Below, in pieces: positions 1-5,279 of a stretch of 8,810 nt of DNA (positions within the stretch are counted from its first letter, which is position 1; each line of letters begins with the position of its first letter). This DNA comes from Pseudomonadales bacterium (GTDB lineage: Bacteria > Pseudomonadota > Gammaproteobacteria > Pseudomonadales > DT-91). The stretch lies in NCBI GenBank assembly GCA_013215025.1, contig JABSRR010000005.1, positions 1-8,810 of the forward strand, in the 5' to 3' direction. The notes under the pieces were generated by a model. The model was not told where the DNA came from, searched no databases, and was given only the letters and a program-made list of their open reading frames with translations. The position numbers and the translations under genes are program-made.

Positions 1-29
1 CGCTGATAAATAGGTGCATACATGCGTGC

Positions 30-93
30 AGGTTTCAATTTAACTAAGCTTGAAACTTACTTGAGCTTGAAATTTACTTCAGCTTGAAACTTT
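30..93. repeat. 17-bp tandem repeat array (left)
   Basis: Two full units at 47-63 and 64-80 begin AGCTTGAAA and differ at only two positions. They are followed by a partial third unit (81-93) and preceded by a degenerate copy (30-46, about 11 of 17 matches). GTTTCAA at 32-38 and TTGAAAC at 50-56 also form a perfect 7-bp inverted repeat with an 11-nt loop. The array is non-coding and lies downstream of the minus-strand gene at 210-596. Its period equals that of the array at 5058-5133. Function is unknown. Confidence 0.75.
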
Positions 94-152
94 CGTGCCT
101 ATGAAAACTTTAAACGATACTAAACGTTGAAGCCCAGTTTCCATGCAGTAAT

Positions 153-187
153 TTTAAAATCAAGCGTCTAGCAATCAGCTTTGATTT
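153..187 (-). terminator. Possible Rho-independent terminator of the 210-596 gene
   Basis: On the minus strand AAATCAAAGC pairs with GCTTGATTT (one bulged A, 12-nt loop), and the stem runs into a short T-run that is interrupted by A residues. It starts about 23 nt after the stop codon at 210, the expected place. The stem is AT-rich and the T-run short, so efficiency is uncertain. Confidence 0.4.
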
Positions 188-209
188 ATAACGATGCACT
201 CAAATAAAC

Positions 210-596
210 TTAAGTGTAGTGAGGTTGACCGCGGTACAGTCCAGCAAACTCTTTACCCTCGTTGAAGCGGGGGTAATACTTGCCCTTATACAATATCGCA
301 TCTGGATTGCCTTCGGTAACAACGCCTTTCGATGAGACAATCGCTGCTGACGTAGCTGCCTTTTCAGGGTGCGGCGCAAAAAATCTAAAGATTTCAAATA
401 ACTCATTGGCATCGTCTTCATCATCAATAAGAAATGCTTGGTCACGAATATGTTTCAGCACATTGCTGCAATCTTTTATATCTAAGTCGATATTATATAA
501 TTTGAAAATTGTTTTAGCGCGACGCAATTTTGAAAAACCGTCAGTGTCTATACTGGCGATATCGAGCTCTAAACCGTCTGAATTTGACACAGTCAT
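210..596 (-). CDS. Conserved-looking hypothetical protein, 128 aa
   Basis: Function not recognised. The frame stays open to an ATG at 650 (146 aa), but I chose the ATG at 596 because GGGGAGAGG (605-613) sits 8 nt upstream of it, while no such signal precedes 650 and a possible -10 box lies only about 13 nt before that ATG. The product is soluble-looking, with no signal peptide or membrane segment. It has a mixed charged N-terminal half (residues 1-55), a very acidic stretch (IDDEDD, residues 57-62), then FEIFRFF, an alanine-rich hinge and a C-terminal tail. The tail contains two similar aromatic motifs, LYKGKYY (102-108) and LYRGQPHY (120-127). It is probably monocistronic, with a candidate promoter at 663-668 and a candidate terminator at 153-187. 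I see no catalytic motif and assign no role. Confidence 0.75.
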   Translation of the reverse strand: MTVSNSDGLELDIASIDTDGFSKLRRAKTIFKLYNIDLDIKDCSNVLKHIRDQAFLIDDEDDANELFEIFRFFAPHPEKAATSAAIVSSKGVVTEGNPDAILYKGKYYPRFNEGKEFAGLYRGQPHYT

Positions 597-604
597 ATCG
601 ATAA

Positions 605-613
605 CCTCTCCCC
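605..613 (-). promoter_or_regulatory. Strong Shine-Dalgarno that decides the start of the 128-aa gene
   Basis: GGGGAGAGG on the minus strand is a strong match to the anti-Shine-Dalgarno sequence and lies 8 nt before the ATG at 596. It favours this start over the ATG at 650. Confidence 0.7.
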
Positions 614-662
614 TGAGTAATATAGCTATCGTGACTCTGCTAGTCGCCACAGCTATTATGTC

Positions 663-668
663 ATTATA
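663..668 (-). promoter_or_regulatory. Candidate -10 box for the 128-aa gene
   Basis: A perfect TATAAT on the minus strand, about 67 nt upstream of the ATG at 596. No good -35 box is present at 16-18 bp; TTGGCC is found only at a 20-bp spacing. It would give a leader of roughly 55-60 nt that begins next to the ATG at 650, which fits the downstream start. Confidence 0.35.
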
Positions 669-852
669 ATTGTTTGCTAGGCTTGCATGGCCAATGAGAT
701 GGCTTTACAACAACATTCCTTAAATTTTCTTATACACCAGAATGACAAAATATCAAGCCCCCAACATCAATAAAAGCTGCAATATAAGCCATAAACATCA
801 AATTTCAGCAAATTGCCACCATGCATAGCTATTTCGGGGTGTTTTGATCACT
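669..852. other. Non-coding gap with no clear feature
   Basis: Apart from a possible -35 region for the gene to the left, nothing convincing is seen. A 22-codon minus-strand reading frame starting at 798 has no Shine-Dalgarno sequence and was not called. The structured part of this gap begins at 853. Confidence 0.5.
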
Positions 853-873
853 AAAAAGTCAACAAAGTTGACT
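853..873 (-). terminator. Likely Rho-independent terminator downstream of metY
   Basis: On the minus strand AGTCAAC, loop TTT and GTTGACT form a perfect 7-bp hairpin followed by TTTT (five T including the last stem base). It lies 101 nt after the metY stop codon and in the right direction. The stem has only three G-C pairs, so it is a moderate terminator unless helped by the two hairpins just upstream (874-922). Confidence 0.55.
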
Positions 874-922
874 GGGCTAACGCCATTGGCAGTAGCCCGA
901 TTTGCCCGCATGGCTGGGCAAA
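874..922 (-). other. Two adjacent perfect hairpins in the metY 3' region (candidate structured RNA)
   Basis: Reading the minus strand, TTTGCCC and GGGCAAA (922-901) form a 7-bp stem with an 8-nt loop. Two bases later GGGCTA and TAGCCC (898-874) form a 6-bp stem; inside it, across a 2-by-2 internal loop, GCC and GGC form a second helix with loop AAT. The terminator-like hairpin at 873-853 follows with no gap. Three hairpins and a T-run in 70 nt are what a metY 3' UTR element or a 3'-derived small RNA would look like. The only nearby -10-like sequence (TATAGT, 928-923) would start transcription inside the first hairpin, so processing from the metY transcript is more likely than an independent promoter. 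I do not recognise a known RNA family. Confidence 0.45.
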
Positions 923-970
923 ACTATAGTGAGCAAAGTGTACGCATATCTAAACATGCACAATAATGAT

Positions 971-997
971 GCGTTAGGCCTTTGCCAAGGCCTGCGC
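971..997. repeat. metY: Inverted repeat over the metY stop codon
   Basis: AGGCCTT (976-982) and AAGGCCT (987-993) pair perfectly around a 4-nt loop, and GCG (971-973) pairs with CGC (995-997) across a small internal loop. The stem includes the stop codon and the last codons of metY. No T-run follows on either strand, so I do not call it a terminator. It may simply reflect an Ala/Lys/Leu-rich end, or may stabilise the mRNA 3' end. Confidence 0.5.
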
Positions 998-2245
998 CAC
1001 ATCAGCAATAATATCGTCAATATGCTCAATCCCCACTGAGATTCGAATCAAACCCTCACTGACACCGGCTGAGGCTAGCTCTTCCGGATTAAGCTGACGG
1101 TGAGTGGTGGATGCGGGATGACAAGCCAACGATTTAGCATCACCGATATTGACCAACCGAAGAATCATCTCAAGTGCGTCGATAAAGCGACCACCTGCCT
1201 CACGTCCACCATGAATGCCAAAGCTCACTATGCCAGATGCCTTGCCAGCACAAATCTTTTGGCAGGTATCATAGTAAGGGCTGTTATCTAACGCAGCATA
1301 GTTCACCCACTCTACTTTCTCATGTGCACTGAGGTAGGAAGCCAAGGCTTCTGCATTGGCGCAGTGTCTTTCCATGCGCAGGCAAAGTGTCTCTAGGCCT
1401 TGCATGATTAAGAAGGCATTATGCGGCGATAGCGCCGCGCCCGTATTGCGCAGCGGCACGACACGACAACGACCAATATAAGCGGCTGGGCCTAAGGCTT
1501 CGGTATACACTACGCCATGGTATGACGGGTCAGGCTCGTTCAACATCGCAAAGCGGCTTTTATGAGCCGCCCAGTCAAATTTCCCCGAATCGACAATAAT
1601 GCCGCCCACGCTGGTACCGTGGCCGCCAATATATTTAGTCAGTGAGTGAATCACAATATCCGCACCGTGCTCAATTGGCTTACAAAGCACCGGCGTGGCC
1701 ACCGTATTGTCGACAATTAACGGTACGCCATGTTGATGGGCAATCTCTGCTAGCTTTTCTAGATCAACAACATTTCCGGCTGGGTTGCCAATGGACTCAC
1801 AGAATACCGCTTTGGTGTTCGCGTCAATCGCGGCGGCAAAACCCGCATAATCATCCGCCGCCACCATGCGCGCCTCAACACCTTGTCGCGGCAAAGTATG
1901 CGCGAATAAGTTATAGGTGCCGCCATAAAGTTGACTGGTGCTGACGATATTATCACCCACCTCGGTAATGGCCTGAATCGCATAAGTGATCGCGGCCATG
2001 CCAGACGATACCGCCAAAGCCGCAATACCACCTTCCATTTCTGCCACGCGCTGCTCCAGCACGTCAGTCGTTGGATTCATAATACGGGTATAGATATTCC
2101 CGGGCACCTTTAGGTCAAATAAGTCAGCGCCATGCTGTGTGCTGTCAAAAGTATATGAAGTAGTTTGATAAATCGGTGTGGTTGCGGCCTTTGTCGTGGC
2201 TTCGGATTCGTAGCCGTGATGCAGTGCAATCGATTCTAGTTTCAT
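974..2245 (-). CDS. metY: O-acetylhomoserine sulfhydrylase (O-acetylhomoserine aminocarboxypropyltransferase)
   Basis: A cytosolic PLP enzyme that converts O-acetyl-L-homoserine and sulfide to L-homocysteine and acetate, the direct sulfhydrylation route to methionine. At 423 aa it has the usual MetY length and is full length. Visible landmarks of the Cys/Met metabolism PLP family are YTRIMNPT (residues 52-59, cofactor phosphate contacts from the partner subunit), SSGMAA (80-85), VDNT with Asp179 (pyridine nitrogen), and SLTKYIGGHGT (201-211) with Lys204 as the expected Schiff-base lysine. HPASTTHRQL (376-385) and LIRISVGIE (399-407), with Arg401 for the substrate carboxylate, follow. The KYIGGHGT wording and the length separate it from cystathionine gamma-synthase (MetB). 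The start is supported by AAGGAC 5 nt upstream. It is divergent from rimO and appears monocistronic. No MetJ-box array or SAM riboswitch is visible in the short leader. Confidence 0.95.
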   Translation of the reverse strand: MKLESIALHHGYESEATTKAATTPIYQTTSYTFDSTQHGADLFDLKVPGNIYTRIMNPTTDVLEQRVAEMEGGIAALAVSSGMAAITYAIQAITEVGDNIVSTSQLYGGTYNLFAHTLPRQGVEARMVAADDYAGFAAAIDANTKAVFCESIGNPAGNVVDLEKLAEIAHQHGVPLIVDNTVATPVLCKPIEHGADIVIHSLTKYIGGHGTSVGGIIVDSGKFDWAAHKSRFAMLNEPDPSYHGVVYTEALGPAAYIGRCRVVPLRNTGAALSPHNAFLIMQGLETLCLRMERHCANAEALASYLSAHEKVEWVNYAALDNSPYYDTCQKICAGKASGIVSFGIHGGREAGGRFIDALEMILRLVNIGDAKSLACHPASTTHRQLNPEELASAGVSEGLIRISVGIEHIDDIIADVAQALAKA

Positions 2246-2303
2246 GATCGGTCCTTGTTGTTATAGTTAAAAAAGCGTCAAGCCTAACCCAGATACTGCC
2301 AAA

Positions 2304-2309
2304 ATTATA
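2304..2309 (-). promoter_or_regulatory. metY: Candidate -10 box of metY
   Basis: Perfect TATAAT on the minus strand, 58 nt upstream of the metY ATG. The -35 region is poor at normal spacing, which suggests an activator may be needed. Loosely matching arms AGCGT (2274-2278) and ACGCT (2325-2329) flank the box; their importance is unclear. Confidence 0.45.
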
Positions 2310-2344
2310 GTACACAGGGGTTTAACGCTCAGAAACAGAATTTA

Positions 2345-2353
2345 TGGTAAAAT
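2345..2353 (+). promoter_or_regulatory. rimO: Candidate extended -10 promoter of rimO
   Basis: TGGTAAAAT has the TGn-TAAAAT form of an extended -10 element. It would start transcription about 23 nt before the ATG. No good -35 box is seen, which extended -10 promoters tolerate. The Shine-Dalgarno is also weak (TAGG at 2365-2368, 14 nt from the ATG). Confidence 0.4.
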
Positions 2354-2382
2354 AAAATTTTTATTAGGTTTACAAGCCAACT

Positions 2383-3720
2383 ATGACAGCCTCTAAAACG
2401 CCGACCGTCGGTTTCATCAGCCTTGGCTGCCCCAAAGCCACTTACGATTCCGAACGTATTCTGACTCAGCTAAAAATGGACGGTTACGATATTGTACCCA
2501 GCTACGAAGATGCCGATGCTGTCGTAGTCAATACCTGCGGCTTTATTGATAGCGCCAAGCAAGAGTCTTTAGATGCCATCTCTGAAGCCATGGCGGAAAA
2601 TGGCAAAGTCATTGTCACAGGCTGTATGGGCAAAGGCGAGGATGCCGAGGTCATTAAAGCACAAAATCCCAATGTTTTAAGCGTATCAGGGCCTGCTCAG
2701 TATGAAGAGGTTGTCAGTGCGGTGCATGAGTATGTACCACCGGCTAAACATAACCCGTTTATAGATTTGGTACCGGATTTACAACAAGGCCCAGGCATTA
2801 AACTGACACCTAAACATTACGCCTATTTAAAAATATCCGAGGGCTGTAATCACCGCTGCAGCTTTTGCATTATTCCGCATATGCGTGGTGACCTAGTTAG
2901 TCGCCCAATAGGTGAGGTTTTAGATGAAGCTGAGCGCCTAGCCGCATCTGGTGTAAAAGAGCTATTAATCGTATCGCAAGATACCAGTGCCTATGGCGTT
3001 GATATAAAGTACCGCACCGGCTTTTGGCAGGGCAAACCCGTAAAAACGAAACTCGAGGCTTTAGCGGAAGCTTTAGGTGACTTAGGTATCTGGGTGCGCA
3101 TGCATTATGTCTATCCCTACCCTAATGTTGACGATATCGTGCCTAAAATGGCGGAAGGTAAGATCCTGCCTTATCTAGATATTCCGCTGCAGCATTCAAG
3201 CCCTAGCCTGCTGAAATTGATGAAGCGCCCTGCTGCTTCAGATAAAACGCTTGAACGGATCAAAAAATGGCGTGAGATTTGCCCAGACATAACCATTCGT
3301 TCAACCTTTATAGTCGGCCATCCTGGCGAAACTGACGCAGACTTTGAACACCTGCTGAACTTTTTAGATGAAGCACAGCTTGACCGGGTGGGTTGTTTTC
3401 AATATTCACCGGTTGAGGGTGCGCCGGCCAATGAGATTGAAGGCCATGTTCCCGACGATATTAAGCAACAGCGTTGGGAACGCTTTATGCAAAAACAGCA
3501 AGCTATCTCCGCGGCTAAGTTGGCTAAAAAAGTCGGCACAAAAATCATGGTGATTATCGATGAGGTGGATGAAGAGGGCGCAATCGGGCGATCAACTGCA
3601 GATGCGCCAGAAATTGACGGCATGGTATATCTAAACGATGAGTTTGGCCTTGCTCCTGGGGATATCGTGCAAGCAACGGTGACGCACTCTGATGAGTATG
3701 ATCTGTGGGCGGAGTTATAG
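2383..3720 (+). CDS. rimO: Ribosomal protein S12 methylthiotransferase RimO
   Basis: Radical-SAM enzyme that adds a methylthio group to the beta carbon of a conserved aspartate (Asp89 in E. coli) of ribosomal protein S12. The 445-aa length matches the family. The N-terminal methylthiotransferase domain carries the three cysteines of the auxiliary 4Fe-4S cluster: Cys16 (in SLGCPK), Cys52 (NTCGFID) and Cys81 (TGCMGKG). The radical-SAM domain has the CxxxCxxC motif at Cys155, Cys159 and Cys162 ([11 protein letters not shown]). A TRAM domain fills the last 65 or so residues. SLGCPK followed by DSER at 22-25 and the tail ending DLWAEL fit RimO rather than the tRNA enzyme MiaB. The N-terminal loop reads KATYDSER where E. 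coli, from memory, has KNLVDSER. It may be cotranscribed with rsmE 88 nt downstream, as no terminator is evident between them. Confidence 0.96.
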   Translation: MTASKTPTVGFISLGCPKATYDSERILTQLKMDGYDIVPSYEDADAVVVNTCGFIDSAKQESLDAISEAMAENGKVIVTGCMGKGEDAEVIKAQNPNVLSVSGPAQYEEVVSAVHEYVPPAKHNPFIDLVPDLQQGPGIKLTPKHYAYLKISEGCNHRCSFCIIPHMRGDLVSRPIGEVLDEAERLAASGVKELLIVSQDTSAYGVDIKYRTGFWQGKPVKTKLEALAEALGDLGIWVRMHYVYPYPNVDDIVPKMAEGKILPYLDIPLQHSSPSLLKLMKRPAASDKTLERIKKWREICPDITIRSTFIVGHPGETDADFEHLLNFLDEAQLDRVGCFQYSPVEGAPANEIEGHVPDDIKQQRWERFMQKQQAISAAKLAKKVGTKIMVIIDEVDEEGAIGRSTADAPEIDGMVYLNDEFGLAPGDIVQATVTHSDEYDLWAEL

Positions 3721-3730
3721 AACGTTCTAT
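3717..3730. repeat. Perfect 14-bp palindrome over the rimO stop codon
   Basis: ATAGAACGTTCTAT is identical to its reverse complement and includes the rimO TAG (3718-3720). It has no loop and no T-run, so it does not resemble an intrinsic terminator. It could be a dimeric regulator site or chance. Confidence 0.6.
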
Positions 3731-3808
3731 TGAGCTGCTGCATAGTCGACATGCTAAATCGATACACAAAGCCGAAATATTCTTCGCCAATAGCCAAGAT
3801 TGCCTTAA

Positions 3809-4540
3809 ATGAATTGCCTACTGCTTAAGCCCGACGATTTTATAGATGCGCATTCTGTGAAGATATGCGATGCTCGCTTAAACCACTGTTTGACTGTGCT
3901 GAAGGCACAGCCTGGCGATACTTTGCAGGTTGGTCAAATCAACGGCAAACTGGGCTCAGCAACAGTCAGAACTATAAACAGCAGTGGTCTAGTCCTAGAC
4001 AAGATCAATTGCGATCAACATCCCCCGCTGCCGCTTGATTTGACCTTAGTGTTAGCCCTTCCAAGGCCAAAAGCCCTAAAGCGTATTTTACGAAATATTG
4101 CTGAGTGTGGCGTGAAAAAGCTTATCTTAATAAATGCCTACAAGGTTGAGAAAAGCTACTGGCAAAGCCCGGTTATTGACGAGGCTGAATATTACTTTTC
4201 TCAAGGTCTAGAACAGGCCAAAGATACCATTTTCCCCAAGCTGCAAATCGAGCAGCGCTTTAAGCCCTTTGTTGAGGATACACTGCCTTCACTATGTGAA
4301 AGGCATACCGCGTTTGTTGCTCATCCAAAACAAAAAAGCCATCAACAACACAACTTCGCCAGTATTTACGATTTAAACGTGCTTAAGCAAGCAGGTGTAA
4401 TTGTGATTGGCCCTGAGGGTGGCTTCATTCCCTATGAAGTAGAAAAGCTGATTGCCGCAGGTTGTCGCCCGCTTGATCTGGGTGAGCGTATTTATCGAGT
4501 TGAAAACGCAATCAGTCGGATTGTTCATCATTGTCTCTAA
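3809..4540 (+). CDS. rsmE: RsmE-family 16S rRNA (uracil-1498-N3)-methyltransferase
   Basis: SPOUT-fold, SAM-dependent enzyme of the family that methylates N3 of U1498 in 16S rRNA. At 243 aa it has the usual length: an N-terminal PUA-like RNA-binding part (residues 1-70) and a knotted methyltransferase domain (from about 75). The knot motifs are visible as VIGPEGGF (199-206) and LGERIYRVENA (224-234). In canonical RsmE the second motif reads close to RILRTETA; here Asn233 replaces the usual Thr. Family-specific blocks LALPRPKALKRIL (82-94), EKSYWQ (114-119) and RFKPFVED (150-157) resemble, from memory, an RsmE-like protein of Pseudomonas relatives, so this may be a second family member and not the sole RsmE of the cell. 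The ATG follows an in-frame TAA immediately, so it is the first possible start; the Shine-Dalgarno is weak. The rimO stop lies 88 nt upstream. Confidence 0.85.
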   Translation: MNCLLLKPDDFIDAHSVKICDARLNHCLTVLKAQPGDTLQVGQINGKLGSATVRTINSSGLVLDKINCDQHPPLPLDLTLVLALPRPKALKRILRNIAECGVKKLILINAYKVEKSYWQSPVIDEAEYYFSQGLEQAKDTIFPKLQIEQRFKPFVEDTLPSLCERHTAFVAHPKQKSHQQHNFASIYDLNVLKQAGVIVIGPEGGFIPYEVEKLIAAGCRPLDLGERIYRVENAISRIVHHCL

Positions 4541-4830
4541 AGCTTTAAGCAAAAATAGGCGATCAGCATTAGATTGTTTATTCTAATTTACATCGCTACT
4601 TTATTGTCAGTATTTGTTGAAGATAATAAAGCTTGAGACGCTTAACAGTTTTTAACAGCACAGTTTGATTGTTCGCTGTGTGTGTCGCTTAAAAACTTTT
4701 TCCACGCTAATCTCATTCTCAACCATAGGCATTGTGCCTCGCTAAATACCCGTGATTTGTGCATTTATAGCTAGGGCTCACCTCAGTTTGTTGCACATAT
4801 ATGATGTTATTTCGAATATGCATTCGGTTT
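4541..4830. other. Non-coding region after rsmE with weak hairpins
   Basis: No gene found. ATTAGA (4568-4573) and TCTAAT (4582-4587) pair around an 8-nt loop, inside an outer GCGAT/ATCGC pair (4559-4563 and 4592-4596); this is AT-rich and lacks a proper T-run, so it is only a weak terminator candidate for rsmE. AGGCA and TGCCT (4727-4731 and 4735-4739) form a second small hairpin. A lone TTTATAGCTAG (4764-4774) resembles part of the 17-bp repeat at 5058. Confidence 0.45.
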
Positions 4831-4859
4831 TTAACATTGAAATATCGATGTTTCATAAA
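4831..4859 (+). promoter_or_regulatory. Candidate sigma-70 promoter for the 39-aa ORF
   Basis: TTAACA (4831-4836, five of six to the -35 consensus) and CATAAA (4854-4859, four of six to the -10 consensus) are separated by exactly 17 bp. Transcription would start near 4866, about 44 nt before the ATG at 4910. Overlapping inverted arms AACAT/ATGTT (4833-4837 and 4848-4852) and TGAAA/TTTCA (4838-4842 and 4851-4855) lie in the spacer. Confidence 0.45.
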
Positions 4860-4864
4860 CATTA

Positions 4865-4886
4865 GGTCAATTGAAATACGTTGACC
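4865..4886. promoter_or_regulatory. Operator-like inverted repeat GGTCAA-N10-TTGACC
   Basis: Perfect 6-bp arms separated by 10 bp, with arm centres 16 bp apart, located at the predicted transcription start of the 39-aa ORF. This position and symmetry suit a dimeric repressor. No regulator gene is in the window and the site is not one I can assign to a named family. Confidence 0.4.
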
Positions 4887-4909
4887 GAAACACATTGAGA
4901 GAAATCACC

Positions 4910-5029
4910 ATGATTAGCAGCCGATTAGACAGCACCAAAGCTTTATTCTACTTATTACTAACACCCTTCTTGCTCATCAGTGCCTATGGCAGCATCGATA
5001 TATTAATGCAGCTAGCATTTCAAGGATAA
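4910..5029 (+). CDS. Small hydrophobic protein, 39 aa, probably membrane-inserted
   Basis: Function not recognised. The frame starts with ATG 8 nt after GAGAG (4897-4901) and ends with TAA followed one base later by another in-frame-independent TGA. The peptide has a short polar start with Arg5, Asp7 and Lys10 (MISSRLDSTK), then a hydrophobic run from about residue 11 to 27 (ALFYLLLTPFLLISAYG) that could span the membrane once, and a mostly non-polar tail ending FQG. It has no cysteines and no protease-like motif. It stands alone in the convergent gap between rsmE and recD, with its own promoter and operator candidates upstream and a terminator candidate downstream. Small leaders of this kind include toxin-like, regulatory and assembly peptides, but nothing here decides among these. 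Coding status rests on the ribosome site and the hydrophobic pattern. Confidence 0.55.
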   Translation: MISSRLDSTKALFYLLLTPFLLISAYGSIDILMQLAFQG

Positions 5030-5039
5030 TGATAGGCAT

Positions 5040-5060
5040 GGTATCGATACTGATACCTTT
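5040..5060 (+). terminator. Weak terminator-like hairpin after the 39-aa ORF
   Basis: GGTATC (5040-5045) and GATACC (5052-5057) form a 6-bp stem with a 6-nt loop followed by TTT. It lies 10 nt after the small ORF stop. An alternative fold is the 10-bp palindrome GTATCGATAC (5041-5050). The T-run is short, so this is uncertain. Confidence 0.35.
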
Positions 5061-5133
5061 ATATAGCTAGTACATCCATATAGCTAGTACGTTCATATGG
5101 CTAGAACTTTTATATAGCTAGAACGTTAGCTAG
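5058..5133. repeat. 17-bp tandem repeat array (right), CTAG-rich
   Basis: Four complete 17-bp units at 5058-5074, 5075-5091, 5092-5108 and 5109-5125, with consensus TTYATATAGCTAGWACN, followed by a truncated copy TTAGCTAG (5126-5133). CTAG therefore occurs five times, at 5067, 5084, 5101, 5118 and 5130. The array is non-coding, in the convergent gap before the recD stop. The period matches the left array (30-93), and both share an AGCTnG core. It has iteron-like spacing but no replication gene or AT-rich unwinding element beside it. Confidence 0.85.
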
Positions 5134-5209
5134 CCTGCCCCACTTGATATCTTTGCCAGTCTGCATAGCATTTTGCAAGCGACTTAGAAAAGTGAAGCAA
5201 TCGGAGCAA

Positions 5210-5230
5210 TTTGCGTAAACCTTATGCAAA
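5210..5230. repeat. Imperfect inverted repeat downstream of recD
   Basis: TTTGCGTAA (5210-5218) and TTATGCAAA (5222-5230) match at eight of nine positions around ACC. It lies about 50 nt after the recD stop codon, but no T-run follows on the minus strand, so it is at best a weak terminator. The remaining stretches 5134-5209 and 5231-5279 show nothing. Confidence 0.4.
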
Positions 5231-5279
5231 CGGCATCTCTAATTGGCTTAGATTATTCGGCTTCATGATCATTGATACT

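Noticed and set aside
101..130. Nine-codon ORF ATG AAA ACT ... TGA after the left repeat array
   Set aside because: Too short to support and has no Shine-Dalgarno at a normal distance.
280..669. Plus-strand frame of 129 codons opposite the 128-aa gene
   Set aside because: It is a shadow of the minus-strand gene, which has a strong ribosome site; the plus frame has a serine-rich, low-complexity translation and no clear Shine-Dalgarno.
730..798. 22-codon minus-strand ORF (MFMAYIAAF...) in the gap before metY
   Set aside because: No Shine-Dalgarno upstream and too short to distinguish from chance in AT-rich DNA.
2246..2382. SAM or SAH riboswitch controlling metY
   Set aside because: The leader predicted from the -10 box at 2304-2309 is only about 50 nt, too short for the common SAM riboswitch classes, and no conserved riboswitch core is seen.
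3399..3797. Antisense frames over the 3' end of rimO
   Set aside because: They overlap the conserved TRAM domain of rimO and have no supporting signals.
4801..4884. 27-codon plus-strand ORF starting ATGATG just before the 39-aa ORF
   Set aside because: No ribosome-binding site, Cys/Arg/Ile-rich translation, and it overlaps the promoter and operator candidates of the better-supported ORF.
5058..5133. CRISPR array or plasmid origin with iterons
   Set aside because: The units are directly abutting with no spacers, so it is not CRISPR; there is no Rep gene, DnaA-box cluster or AT-rich unwinding element to support an origin.
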